This document shows, in pieces, positions 43,356 to 51,131 of a DNA stretch of 64,000 bases (its first letter is position 1; each line of letters begins with the position of its first letter). Position numbers and translations under genes: made by a program. The notes under the pieces are model-generated. The model was not told the DNA's origin and ran no database searches. It worked only from the letters and a program-made list of their open reading frames with translations. Where the stretch lies: NCBI GenBank assembly GCA_030448265.1, contig JAUJNG010000016.1, positions 62,001 through 126,000 of the forward strand, written 5' to 3'. Origin of the DNA: Abditibacterium sp. (GTDB taxonomy: Bacteria > Armatimonadota > Abditibacteriia > Abditibacteriales > Abditibacteriaceae).

Positions 43356-43832
43356 TCAAGTGGAGAGTTTTGAGCGATTATAATCGTGAAGAAAGAGGGT
43401 GAGGACGACTTGGTGCATTTTGTCAATCTTGGAAAAGGAGAAGGTTTCTCGCACCAAGCGCCCCAGTCTCTGGCGCAGGGTGCAGTTAAAGCGTTCGACA
43501 TGATTGGTGTTGGCTTTGGTTTCACTTTGGGTGAGTTGGTCTTGGGCGATGACTTTGGAATACGCCTCCCAAATGTCGGTAAAACAATGCGCCTTTTTGT
43601 AGGCGGCGGGAATGGCTTTCCACAACAAAAGGCAGGTTTTCTTGCCGCGATTGCCGATGGCAAAAGCCACGACTTGCCGCGTGCGCCGACACAGCGCCAG
43701 CCAAATCCAGCGTTTGTTTTTGCGCCGTTTGACAAAACTCCATATCTCGTCCAACTCTAACTCGTCGCCCTCTTGAAAGGCCTCCAAAGTCGTTTCTAAC
43801 GCGGGCAAACTCACGAACTTTTTTTGAGCCAT
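43356..43832 (-). CDS. insB: IS1-family transposase, InsB' part
   Basis: 158 residues of the catalytic part, with acidic residues in ELDEIWSFVKRR, FTDIWEAYSKVI and VERFNCTLRQ, consistent with a DDE nuclease. It is expressed as an InsAB' fusion by -1 slippage on A7 (43819-43825); the fused protein would be about 234 residues. Appears complete. Confidence 0.85.
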   Translation of the reverse strand: MAQKKFVSLPALETTLEAFQEGDELELDEIWSFVKRRKNKRWIWLALCRRTRQVVAFAIGNRGKKTCLLLWKAIPAAYKKAHCFTDIWEAYSKVIAQDQLTQSETKANTNHVERFNCTLRQRLGRLVRETFSFSKIDKMHQVVLTLFLHDYNRSKLST

Positions 43833-44059
43833 GACGAGACACTTTGACGCGACACGCCAAAGATGCGAGTCAGCCCTCGCAGGCTTGTGCGTTGCGAGTA
43901 GGCGCGCAGAATTTCTTCTTTTCGCGCCTCACTGTAGCCCTGGCCTTGAAAATTTTCCCGTAGGCTGCGCTTACAATCGCGGCACTGGAACCGCTGCTTG
44001 CCGTTGCGGGTTCTCCCGCTCTTGACTACTTTTTCGCTCCCACAATGGTAACACTGCAT
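43811..44059 (-). CDS. insA: IS1-family InsA protein
   Basis: 82 residues with a zinc finger (CYHCG ... CRDCKRS) and a helix-turn-helix (RGLTRIFGVSRQSVSSWL). In IS1 this protein binds the ends and represses. It overlaps InsB' by 22 nt with the slippery A7 in the overlap, giving the InsAB' transposase. Confidence 0.85.
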   Translation of the reverse strand: MQCYHCGSEKVVKSGRTRNGKQRFQCRDCKRSLRENFQGQGYSEARKEEILRAYSQRTSLRGLTRIFGVSRQSVSSWLKKSS

Positions 44060-44147
44060 AAATTACAGTATCACCCTTTTGGGCCACTACCGTTATTTTA
44101 AATAAATGAGACCCCATCGTGTTACGTCCACAGGAGCGAAAAATCCC

Positions 44148-46976
44148 ATGAAATCCCACCTCCCTTCCTTTTCCCCTGGAAAGCCGCTCGCAGCCTTGTT
44201 GCTGGGGATTGGCTTTCTCGCCTCGGGCACGCAGGCCCAGACCGCTTCACCCTCGGCGGCTTTCTCTTTGCTGCCTCTTGAATCGGCACAGCGCCTGGTC
44301 GATAACGAAAAATACAGCGAGGCTGTTACGCTTTTAACACCCTTGACGCTGGCCAATCCCGCCGATTACCGCACATCGTGGCTGCTGGGGCAGGCGCATT
44401 GGAACCGCGCGGCGGGGATGGAAGGAAATGGCGCCGTCGAAGCGCTCCAGGCGGCGCGCGCCAGTCTGGAGAACGCGCGCCGCACTGCGGGCGCCGATTT
44501 AGTTGCATCAGTGGCTATCGCGGCGCTGCAAAGCGAAGTGGAGCGCGCCCTTGACGACTGGAACGCCCTCAACACGCCGCGCGCCCTGTTGCCCATAGCC
44601 CTTCCGCCTCGAACGCGCGGCGCGCAAACCTCGCCCGCTCCGCCCGCGATGAGTTCCAACCTGCCGCTCCGCCTGCCCTCGCCGCCCACTCCGCCCACCA
44701 CGCGCGACGCCGCGATTCTGGCCAAAGAAGCCAAAAACCGCAAATATCCAACGCACGCCGCCTACGACGAACTCGGAAAAACCTACGTCCAACTGGGCCT
44801 TTTCGACGACGCGGCGCGGAATTTTCGCACCAATGCCGAAATGTTCCGCCGCAAAGGCAACCATCAGGCCGCCATAGTCCACGACCAATATGCCGCGCGC
44901 TACGAATCGGATGTGCGTTTGTTTATCGACAGACCACTCAATGCCGCCGAGCGCAAGGCTTTCGATACCCGCGCGCCGCTCGAACCGCCGGTCGGCACCT
45001 ATCTGGGCGCTTTTATCGACCGCGACGAGCGCCTCAAGGACGAATGGAAAAGCGAGTATTTCCAGACCCATCGCAAGCCCGAAGAGTTCGCCAAGTTAGT
45101 CGGCAAGCCGCACGCGACTTATTTCATGTATGCGCGCTACGGCAATCCTTTTCCGCGGATGTGGCTGGAGCAGGCCAAAGCCGCGAAGGTGATTCCCCAT
45201 CTCGCCTGGGAGCCGCAGGGCGGGCTGGATGACGTGAAGGAAGACGAATATTTAATCAATTTCGCCAAAGAGTGCGGCAAGCTGAAATGGCCGATCTTTC
45301 TGCGCTACGCCAGCGAAATGAACGGCGCCTGGACGCCCTGGCACGGCAATCCGGCGCTTTATAAAGAGAAGTTCCGGCTCGTGCACCGCGTTTTCAAGCA
45401 ACACGCGCCCAACGTCGCCACGATTTGGTGCGTCAACAGCGTGCCGGTTGAAACCGTCGAGGATTATTATCCTGGCGACGACGCTTGCGACTGGGTGGGT
45501 ATCAACCTCTACTCCGTCCCGTTTTACAGCGAAAAAGCCGCCGAGCGGCCTGGCGATATGGATTCGCCCACCACGTTCATCGAGCCGATTTACCAGATGT
45601 TCAAAGACCGCAAGCCGATTGCGATCTGTGAATACGCTTCGAGCCAGCTCCATGTCGCCGAAAACACGCCGCGCACCGATTTCGCGGTCAATAAAATGGC
45701 GCTGCTCTACGGCAGCCTGCCGCGCCTCTTTCCGCGCATCAAAATGGTGTCGTGGTTCGATGTCAACAACCTCATCCACGCGCCCGAAAAACGCCGCATC
45801 AATAACTACAGCCTGACCGAAAACGGCATCGTTCTCAAGGCGTATCAAGCGCAGGTTGGAAGCGGCTATTTTCTGCCTGGCGGCACGGATTTGAACGTCG
45901 AAGCCAGCGCCAACCTCTCGCGCGCCGTGCCGCGCCCCGTCGCGGCGGGCCAAAACGTGCGCGATATCGCGCGCTTCAGCATTTGGGTCAAAACTCCGGT
46001 TCAGCGCCCCCTGGTGTTTCTCGAAATCGCGGGGCAAATCGTTTACGCGGGCAAGCAGCCAGGCGCCCACGTCATCGACGTGGACACCTCCACCTTTCCC
46101 GCCGGACGCCAGAGTGTCACGGTTTACGTTTACAGCGATGCGGGCCGTTTCATCGCCAAAGAAGCGACTTCGCTCACTTTTGGCCGCACACGCGGCGTCG
46201 AAAACCCGCCATTTCTAATGACCGGAACGGTGAAAGATTTTTACATCGACCGCGCCGGTTTGGTGAGCGCGATGCGTTTGCAGGGCGCGGGAAGCGAAGC
46301 CTGGATTCATTTTGCGCCCTCGCAGGCGCAGGGCTTGATGGACAATTTTCCGCTCAATGGCAAGTTCGCGGGCTGGGTCAGGGCCGACGAAACGCGAAGC
46401 GGCGGCCACTTCGTTTTGCTGGCGACGGGTGAGGCCAGGCCCACCGGTTTTGCAGCGCCCGCGTTGATCGGCGATGTGCAGCGTCTCGAAGCTGAGGCGC
46501 AAACGCAGGGCGAAGAGCAAACTTTGCGCGGCGCTCTTTCCGGCGTCGCAACCGATGCGGAAGGCCGCATTGTGGCGCTCGAAATTGACAATCAGCACTT
46601 CGTGCGCGTGCCTGCCGCGCTGCGAAATGTGCCCGCCACGCCCAACTCGCCGGCTTTGGCGCGCAATGGCGCAGTTCGCGTCGAAGTGCGCGCCGAAAAA
46701 GGCGGCGAGGGCGAGGTTTCGGCTTTCGCGGGGCGCTGGGTGGCCTCGGAAATCGAGATTGATGGCCGTCTGGCGAGCGTGGTGGGTTTGCCGCTCCTGA
46801 CGCGGAAACAAGGACGCGAAATCTCTGGCGAAACCATCGGCGGAACCACCAGGGGAGCGACAAAACCGGCGGAAATGGAGATTTATCTCGGCCCCCTGCC
46901 CAGCGACAGCGCCACGGCGCGCACGCGAGGCGGCGGTTTAGCGCCCATCGTTCCCGATGCGGTGCGGCCCTGGTAA
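44148..46976 (+). CDS. Secreted GH26-like glycosidase with N-terminal TPR and extra C-terminal domains
   Basis: 942 residues from ATG 44148 (AGGAGCG upstream). A signal peptide (LAALLLGIGFLASGTQA) is followed by two helical TPR-like regions (about 35-130 and 200-260), a Pro-rich linker, then a TIM barrel (about 290-600) with Glu390 in RYASEMNGAW as acid/base and Glu495 in ICEYASS as nucleophile, as in GH26 beta-mannanases. The C-terminal 330 residues are beta-rich (YVYSDAGRFIAKEATSL) and low-complexity. The likely substrate is a beta-mannan or related glucan. The TPR-GH fusion is unusual. An earlier ATG at 44106 is rejected. Confidence 0.82.
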   Translation: MKSHLPSFSPGKPLAALLLGIGFLASGTQAQTASPSAAFSLLPLESAQRLVDNEKYSEAVTLLTPLTLANPADYRTSWLLGQAHWNRAAGMEGNGAVEALQAARASLENARRTAGADLVASVAIAALQSEVERALDDWNALNTPRALLPIALPPRTRGAQTSPAPPAMSSNLPLRLPSPPTPPTTRDAAILAKEAKNRKYPTHAAYDELGKTYVQLGLFDDAARNFRTNAEMFRRKGNHQAAIVHDQYAARYESDVRLFIDRPLNAAERKAFDTRAPLEPPVGTYLGAFIDRDERLKDEWKSEYFQTHRKPEEFAKLVGKPHATYFMYARYGNPFPRMWLEQAKAAKVIPHLAWEPQGGLDDVKEDEYLINFAKECGKLKWPIFLRYASEMNGAWTPWHGNPALYKEKFRLVHRVFKQHAPNVATIWCVNSVPVETVEDYYPGDDACDWVGINLYSVPFYSEKAAERPGDMDSPTTFIEPIYQMFKDRKPIAICEYASSQLHVAENTPRTDFAVNKMALLYGSLPRLFPRIKMVSWFDVNNLIHAPEKRRINNYSLTENGIVLKAYQAQVGSGYFLPGGTDLNVEASANLSRAVPRPVAAGQNVRDIARFSIWVKTPVQRPLVFLEIAGQIVYAGKQPGAHVIDVDTSTFPAGRQSVTVYVYSDAGRFIAKEATSLTFGRTRGVENPPFLMTGTVKDFYIDRAGLVSAMRLQGAGSEAWIHFAPSQAQGLMDNFPLNGKFAGWVRADETRSGGHFVLLATGEARPTGFAAPALIGDVQRLEAEAQTQGEEQTLRGALSGVATDAEGRIVALEIDNQHFVRVPAALRNVPATPNSPALARNGAVRVEVRAEKGGEGEVSAFAGRWVASEIEIDGRLASVVGLPLLTRKQGREISGETIGGTTRGATKPAEMEIYLGPLPSDSATARTRGGGLAPIVPDAVRPW

Positions 46977-47134
46977 TTGACCTTTCGGCGCGGCGCGGAC
47001 TTCCTGTGGGGGTCTCGCCGCGCCTTTTCGCCAGGCCCGACGGCGCCGTTTCGGGCAGAATCGCGCCTCAACTCGCTCGCCCATTAAACTTTGTGTTTCT
47101 GTCAGTGTCAGAGTTGACAAAGAGGAAACCTACG

Positions 47135-47848
47135 ATGAACCGACGTTTTTTCGCCATCGGCGCCCTGTTGTGCCTGGCAACTCCGCCCCTCCGCGCCCAA
47201 AATGCGGCTTCCAACTCCGTGAGAAGTGCCGCGCCGATGGCTTTGTCGCTGTCGGCCTATCTGCAAATGAGCGGCGACCAAATCGGGCGTTTCGACCGCC
47301 AATTCGACGCCTACGCCGCGCGCCGCTCCCAACAGGAAGCGACCCTGTTTCAGTTGCAGGGCCAGCTCGCGCAGGCCCAGGCGCCGACTGCCTTCGATGA
47401 GCGCAAAGCCGCTCGATTGCTGCGCGAGATAAGTCAAGCGAGGCAAAAGGTCGCCGCCGATTTGCTGTCGAGTCGCGCCAAAGCGCTCGAAATTTTGGGG
47501 CCGGTGCAGCGCTCGCAACTGCAATCGCTCCCCACCGACCCTCGTTTCGTGGTGCAAAACGACAGGTTTTACCAACTGCTGCTCCTGCCGGTCGAAAATC
47601 TCTGGCAAGATTCCGCCAACAATGGCAGAACTTGGACGCAGCAAACTCGAAACAGCCAGCCGAGCGGCCTCGCAGGACGCGGCAGCTACGGCGTTTATGG
47701 CGGTTACAGTTACGGTGGGCCTTCCTACGGCGTTTACGGCAGCTACGGCCAGGGCCCGATTGGGGTTCACGCGGGCGTTGGGCGCGGCGGCGTTTCGGTG
47801 GGCATTGGCATCGGCGGCATTTTCGGCGGCGGGCGCCGTTTTCGCTAA
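47135..47848 (+). CDS. Exported helical protein with Gly/Tyr-rich tail
   Basis: 237 residues from ATG 47135, with signal peptide (RFFAIGALLCLATPPLRAQ). The middle (residues 45-150) is a long helical hairpin with Gln/Ala (QQEATLFQLQGQLAQAQ), similar in shape to Spy/CpxP-like periplasmic proteins. The last 70 residues are Gly/Tyr/Ser-rich (SYGVYGGYSYGGPSYGVYG) and low-complexity. Unknown function; a stress or cell-surface role is guesswork. The 43 upstream in-frame codons are rejected since the signal peptide begins at 47135. It ends next to an inverted repeat. Confidence 0.6.
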   Translation: MNRRFFAIGALLCLATPPLRAQNAASNSVRSAAPMALSLSAYLQMSGDQIGRFDRQFDAYAARRSQQEATLFQLQGQLAQAQAPTAFDERKAARLLREISQARQKVAADLLSSRAKALEILGPVQRSQLQSLPTDPRFVVQNDRFYQLLLLPVENLWQDSANNGRTWTQQTRNSQPSGLAGRGSYGVYGGYSYGGPSYGVYGSYGQGPIGVHAGVGRGGVSVGIGIGGIFGGGRRFR

Positions 47849-48010
47849 GCGCGTCTCCCAAGAGGGCCATTTGCAGCGACTAAAGTCACCGCAACAACGA
47901 TGCGAAACCTGCCTTCGCAGGTTGGGGCGACCTCAGTCCGCGTAGGCGGACTTCGCGCTGTTGTTGCGGTGACTTTAGTCGTTGCAAATGGCCCTCTTGC
48001 GAGACGTGCT
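47849..48010. repeat. Long intergenic inverted repeat, family C copy 2
   Basis: AGCGCGTCTCCCAAGAGGGC (47847 on) pairs with its reverse complement ending 48010. The same CTAAAGTCACCGCAACAAC stem as at 15374 lies inside longer unique arms, and the core hairpins are present but in inverted order. It lies between two same-strand genes. Confidence 0.92.
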
Positions 48011-48046
48011 TAGTCGTCACAGGCCGGTTCTTTGGCGTTGCAAACG

Positions 48047-48772
48047 ATGATTTCTTCCCTCTTCCATATCGGCTGTGCCGGATGGAGCATTCCCGCCGTG
48101 TTCAGCGCGCAATTTCCCTCTGGCGGCACTCATCTCGAACGCTATGCGAGTCGGTTTGGGGCTGTCGAAATCAATTCTTCTTTTTATCGTCCCCACCGTC
48201 CGCAAACCTACGCGAAATGGGCCGCGAGCGTGCCCGATAACTTTCGATTTGCGGTCAAAATCCCCAAGCTCATCACGCACGAACGCCGCTTGCGCGATGT
48301 CGAAGCGCCACTGCAACGCTTCCTCGACGAAAGCGGCGAACTGGGCGCCAAACTCGGCCCGCTTCTGACCCAGCTTCCGCCCAGCTTTTCGTTTGACGAA
48401 GCCCTCGCCGCCGACTTTTTCGCCCTGCTGCGCCAAAAAAGCGCCGCACCAGTTGTCTGCGAGCCAAGACACCGTTCCTGGTTCACGCCCCAGGCCGACG
48501 AACTTCTCGCTCAGTTTCAGGTCGCGCGCGTCGCGGCAGACCCCGCGCTGCTGCCGGTTGCTGCGATGCCAGGCGGGTGGAAGGGCTTGAGATACTACCG
48601 TCTCCACGGTTCGCCGCACATTTATTATTCGGCCTACTCGCCCGCGTTTCTGGGGGAATTGGCCGCTACGATCCAAAACGGCGCCTCTTCTTCGGTCTGG
48701 TGCATCTTCGACAACACGGCGGCAGGAGCGGCTGCGAACGACGCTTTGAGGCTCCTCGAACATCTGGCATAA
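48047..48772 (+). CDS. DUF72 family protein
   Basis: 241 residues from ATG 48047 (TTG 48032 in frame is less likely). IGCAGWSIP near the N-terminus, LERYASRFGAVEINSSFYR, FAVKIPKLITHERRL and VVCEPRHRSW are the DUF72 signatures of a TIM-barrel of unknown function. It reads away from the integron cassettes, whose distal attC lies 40 bp past its stop. Confidence 0.92.
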   Translation: MISSLFHIGCAGWSIPAVFSAQFPSGGTHLERYASRFGAVEINSSFYRPHRPQTYAKWAASVPDNFRFAVKIPKLITHERRLRDVEAPLQRFLDESGELGAKLGPLLTQLPPSFSFDEALAADFFALLRQKSAAPVVCEPRHRSWFTPQADELLAQFQVARVAADPALLPVAAMPGGWKGLRYYRLHGSPHIYYSAYSPAFLGELAATIQNGASSSVWCIFDNTAAGAAANDALRLLEHLA

Positions 48773-48815
48773 GCTGGGGTGCATCTGCGGGGGCGGGGTG
48801 CGAAGAAACTATAAA

Positions 48816-48903
48816 CCTCAACCAGAAGGGAGGCGCTTCCCGCCGTCGAAACCCAAATCCAAAAGTGAAGCTGTAGGCGGTCGGGCGCAGCGCCTTGTTA
48901 GCC
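48816..48903 (-). other. Integron attC site 1 (distal, end of array)
   Basis: Read on the minus strand: R'' GGCTAAC, L'' with AGGCGCTG, and the opposite L' carrying AGGCGCT. The R' end is GTTGAGG, not complementary to R'', as expected if the outer 6 bases come from an older neighbour. The gene's TAA stop lies in R''. Less regular than the other two. Confidence 0.65.
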
Positions 48904-49431
48904 CGCTGTTAGGACGTATTGCACCCCGTTGGCTTTGACGAACTGTTTGACCTTCTCAATCTCTTCTGGCTGTTCAAAAGCCGAAAAGGGCAACCAGTAG
49001 AACAGATTTTTTTGAAGATAAAACAAGAACCCGTCGTTTGTCTCAACGACCTTGATAAACAGTTTCCACTGTGACTCGGATGAAGCCAAGCCTTCACATT
49101 GACTTTTAATCTTCTCTTCGGAAATCTCCCACTCAACAAGCGCATTAGCATCGGGGCGCTTGTTGAACCCTCTACTCACCCACCATTTTGTAGCCGTCCG
49201 GCGCAGGAACAGCCAATAAATTGCGAAGACAACAAAGAGAAACGCTGACACTGCGGCTGATGATTTCAACCCATCCGCAACAAAAATAAAAATAGAAAGT
49301 GCGGCCAACAAAATAGAAAACATATTCACGGCCATGACAATGCTTGGCCGCAAGTTCGTTTGATAATGGTGCTGCATTGATCGAAGTAGTTCTTCCTGCG
49401 TCCAGCGATAGGCGGCTTTATACGTTTCCAT
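48898..49431 (-). CDS. YcxB-like membrane protein in integron cassette 1
   Basis: 177 residues from METYKAAYRWTQEELL at 49431; longer in-frame starts run into a repeat. Two hydrophobic segments (MAVNMFSILLAALSIFIF, VSAFLFVVFAIYWLF) are followed by a soluble part with SESQWKLFIKVVETNDGFLFY and FYWLPFSAF, as in YcxB-type proteins. Function unknown. Its stop codon overlaps the attC R'' box, the normal cassette layout. Base composition is lower in GC than the flanking genes, and it is separated from the next attC by a 161-bp inverted repeat. Confidence 0.72.
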   Translation of the reverse strand: METYKAAYRWTQEELLRSMQHHYQTNLRPSIVMAVNMFSILLAALSIFIFVADGLKSSAAVSAFLFVVFAIYWLFLRRTATKWWVSRGFNKRPDANALVEWEISEEKIKSQCEGLASSESQWKLFIKVVETNDGFLFYLQKNLFYWLPFSAFEQPEEIEKVKQFVKANGVQYVLTAG

Positions 49432-49445
49432 GACGATAATGATAC

Positions 49446-49606
49446 TATAGCAGTTCCGGTTGGGGCTGTCCGCAGGGCAATGACTTGTCATTGCCGTTGG
49501 AAAACCCTGCGTTTGGGCGTCGCCCCTTTCCTGGCCAAGCCGTCCGGTTATCGAGCGGCAATGACAAGTCATTGCCCTGCGGACAGCCCCAACCGGAACT
49601 GCTATA
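49446..49606. repeat. Long inverted repeat N inside cassette 1
   Basis: TATAGCAGTTCCGGTTGGGG (49446) pairs with CCCCAACCGGAACTGCTATA ending 49606; about 48 bp of near-perfect stem. It lies between attC 2 and the YcxB-like gene. If cassettes move, this element moves with cassette 1. Confidence 0.92.
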
Positions 49607-49638
49607 AATATGACACTTTGTTGAAGCTGCGCGCACCG

Positions 49639-49741
49639 GCAGAACGACTGAGCTCACCCGCCGCCGAAAGCCGGAGCGAAGCGAGGAACGAGCGAAGCAA
49701 AGCGCAGGCTGTAGATGGTAGGGTGCAGCGCCTTGTTCTGC
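49639..49741 (-). other. Integron attC site 2
   Basis: 103 bp. On the minus strand R'' GCAGAAC pairs exactly with R' GTTCTGC. L'' reads GCTGCACCC against L' giving GCT-CACCC on the same strand, so one extrahelical G is present, as in known attC sites. The middle is variable. Confidence 0.9.
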
Positions 49742-49757
49742 CGGTGTTGGGACGCTT

Positions 49758-50141
49758 TCAATTCAAGCTGACGCGCCCTTTAGCAAAGTCAATGTTCAGC
49801 ACTTGTCCACGCATAAAATCCAAGCCAAGCAAACCGTCTATGCTGGCACTTGGCGGAAGCGTATGGCCCAAAACCGAAAAATTGGTGCGCTCCTGCCCCA
49901 AAGCCTTGATGCGGCTCATGGCGAGACGAGGAACATACTCAACTCCACTGCCAGTCGTAACTTGCACTCGGTCTGGCGCTAAAGACGGGTCATACCCGAT
50001 TGTGGTGAGCAACCCAACGTTGACCATTGTTCCGGTTGCGCCGGTATCGAGCGCAAGCCGAACAACGATGCTTCCTGAAGGGCCAAAGAGTTCAGTGTGG
50101 ACGATGATGAGGCCACGATTGGCGTTAAATGGTGAACTCAC
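49758..50141 (-). CDS. Retropepsin-like aspartic protease in integron cassette 2
   Basis: 127 residues. VRLALDTGATGTMV holds the catalytic Asp-Thr-Gly, and IDGLLGLDFM near the end is the second conserved hydrophobic motif, matching small bacterial retropepsin-like proteins. As a single-domain protease it would need to dimerise. It starts 4 nt inside the end of the small upstream gene (ATGA), so the two are coupled. Substrate unknown; no signal peptide. Confidence 0.8.
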   Translation of the reverse strand: MSSPFNANRGLIIVHTELFGPSGSIVVRLALDTGATGTMVNVGLLTTIGYDPSLAPDRVQVTTGSGVEYVPRLAMSRIKALGQERTNFSVLGHTLPPSASIDGLLGLDFMRGQVLNIDFAKGRVSLN

Positions 50142-50365
50142 AAGACAACTGCTGTATCTTCGGGAATCTCGCCTGTATAGAGAATGGCGCTTCGCTTGGG
50201 GCGCAAAGCGACGGCCTTGCGATAAACTTCATCCCTGTCTTTGCTGTGATGGAGAACCTTGCCCTTTATAACTTCTAAATCTTCGTTTGTTTCCGGCTCC
50301 TCCACCAAAACCCACTCAGAATCGAATTGATTCTCGATTTCTGCTAATGTCATTTCTTTTTCCAC
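50138..50365 (-). CDS. Small protein paired with the retropepsin-like gene
   Basis: 75 residues, acidic. SEWVLVEEPETNEDLEVI and the tail YTGEIPEDTAVVL resemble short proteins often encoded next to bacterial aspartyl-protease-like genes. It overlaps the protease gene by 4 nt. Role unknown; a two-gene module or toxin-antitoxin-like pair is possible. Confidence 0.65.
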   Translation of the reverse strand: MEKEMTLAEIENQFDSEWVLVEEPETNEDLEVIKGKVLHHSKDRDEVYRKAVALRPKRSAILYTGEIPEDTAVVL

Positions 50366-50424
50366 GATTGCACCTCCTGCATCGGATTTAGCTTATCACG
50401 GATGCAGCCAAGCCGCGTGCACCG

Positions 50425-50508
50425 GCACAACGACTGAGTTCACCCGCCGCTGAAAGGGAGCGAGGAACGAGCGGACTGTAAGCGGTCGGGTGCAACGCTT
50501 TGTTGTGC
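50425..50508 (-). other. Integron attC site 3
   Basis: 84 bp. On the minus strand R'' GCACAAC and R' GTTGTGC are perfect complements; L'' GTTGCACCCG against L' GTT-CACCCG leaves an extrahelical G. It follows the gene of cassette 3. Confidence 0.9.
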
Positions 50509-50520
50509 TGATGTTTGATA

Positions 50521-50910
50521 CTAATCAGTCATGGCTTTGAGAGCGAAATCTTTCATAGTGTCAGTGCCGAAGTAACGCCCTCCGTTGTAGTAAATCCACC
50601 CCTGAACTTCGCGGTCTTTATATTTCACTACGTGCTTGGCACGACATTCTGGGCAGGAAACAACACTGCCGTCCTGAGCCTGCCCTCTCTTGGAGTTCCG
50701 TCGGTTTCCTCCGCCATACATTCCGCCTGTGCCACGCACTTTATACAACCAACCTTTTTGTTTACAAGCGAGGCAACAAAGCGGCAAGTATGCTTTTACA
50801 TACCATTCGGCGGATTCATGATCGGGAAACGACCTTTTATACTTAAATCCATTCTTCTTATTGAGGAACAGGAGGAAACGACCGTTTTTCTCTCTTATTT
50901 CATAAAACAT
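50521..50910 (-). CDS. Zinc-ribbon-like protein in integron cassette 3
   Basis: 129 residues. Two cysteine pairs (CCLACKQKG and SCPECRAK) about 35 residues apart look like a zinc ribbon; YKRSFPDHESAEWYVK near the N-terminus and DREVQGWIYYNGGRYFG near the C-terminus are rich in aromatics. No family recognised. AT-richer than the chromosome around it. First cassette next to attI, so probably the best expressed. Confidence 0.65.
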   Translation of the reverse strand: MFYEIREKNGRFLLFLNKKNGFKYKRSFPDHESAEWYVKAYLPLCCLACKQKGWLYKVRGTGGMYGGGNRRNSKRGQAQDGSVVSCPECRAKHVVKYKDREVQGWIYYNGGRYFGTDTMKDFALKAMTD

Positions 50911-51021
50911 GGCGGTCTCACTTGCGCCAACGTGGAGAATTTATTCTCGCCTTGACCTTGGTAGATAAGAATCTACGACGTAGATCAGATTGTATCACAC
51001 GCAATTCGGCTGCGCGCATCA

Positions 51022-51041
51022 GCACAACAATGTTATTCACC
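51022..51041 (-). other. attI-like recombination site
   Basis: On the minus strand GTTGTGC at 51022-51028 is the junction with cassette 3, matching that cassette's own R' sequence, and a CGGGTG box lies 9 nt away. This is where new cassettes would enter. It is about 100 bp from the intI start. Confidence 0.7.
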
Positions 51042-51089
51042 CGCAAATTTGTCGGGGAAACCACGTGTTTTGGACGTAAAACAGGGCAA

Positions 51090-51120
51090 AAAAACCGCAG
51101 ATTTCTCTTTGCGGTATAAT
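51090..51120 (+). promoter_or_regulatory. intI promoter region with overlapping hairpin
   Basis: ACCGCA and TGCGGT flank 10 nt and abut TATAAT (51115-51120), a perfect -10. On the minus strand the same hairpin is followed by a T7 tract, so it looks like a terminator pointing at the array. The -10 is only 11 nt from the ATG at 51132. Confidence 0.6.
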
Positions 51121-51131
51121 TTTACCTCATC

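Larger units (their letters stand above)
43348..44090 (-). mobile_element. IS1-family insertion sequence
   Basis: About 743 bp. Ends GTAGTGGCTCAAGTGGAGAG (43348) and, on the other strand, GTAGTGGCCCAAAAGGGTGA (44090 inward) are imperfect terminal inverted repeats. It carries insA- and insB'-like frames with a poly-A slippery site. No target-site duplication is obvious in the flanks, so the insertion may be old or followed by deletion. Confidence 0.85.

Noticed and set aside
43340..44100. Target-site duplication of the IS1-family element
   Set aside because: The 8-9 bp next to each end (AAAAATTC and CGTTATTT) do not match as a direct repeat.
48780..51060. CRISPR array (regularly spaced similar segments between small genes)
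   Set aside because: The spaced similar segments are 84-103 bp attC sites with inverted structure, three copies only and 700-800 bp apart, with no short direct repeats or cas genes.
51090..51131. LexA/SOS box at the intI promoter
   Set aside because: I looked for a CTGT-N8-ACAG or GAAC-N4-GTTC type dyad and saw none; only the ACCGCA/TGCGGT hairpin is present.
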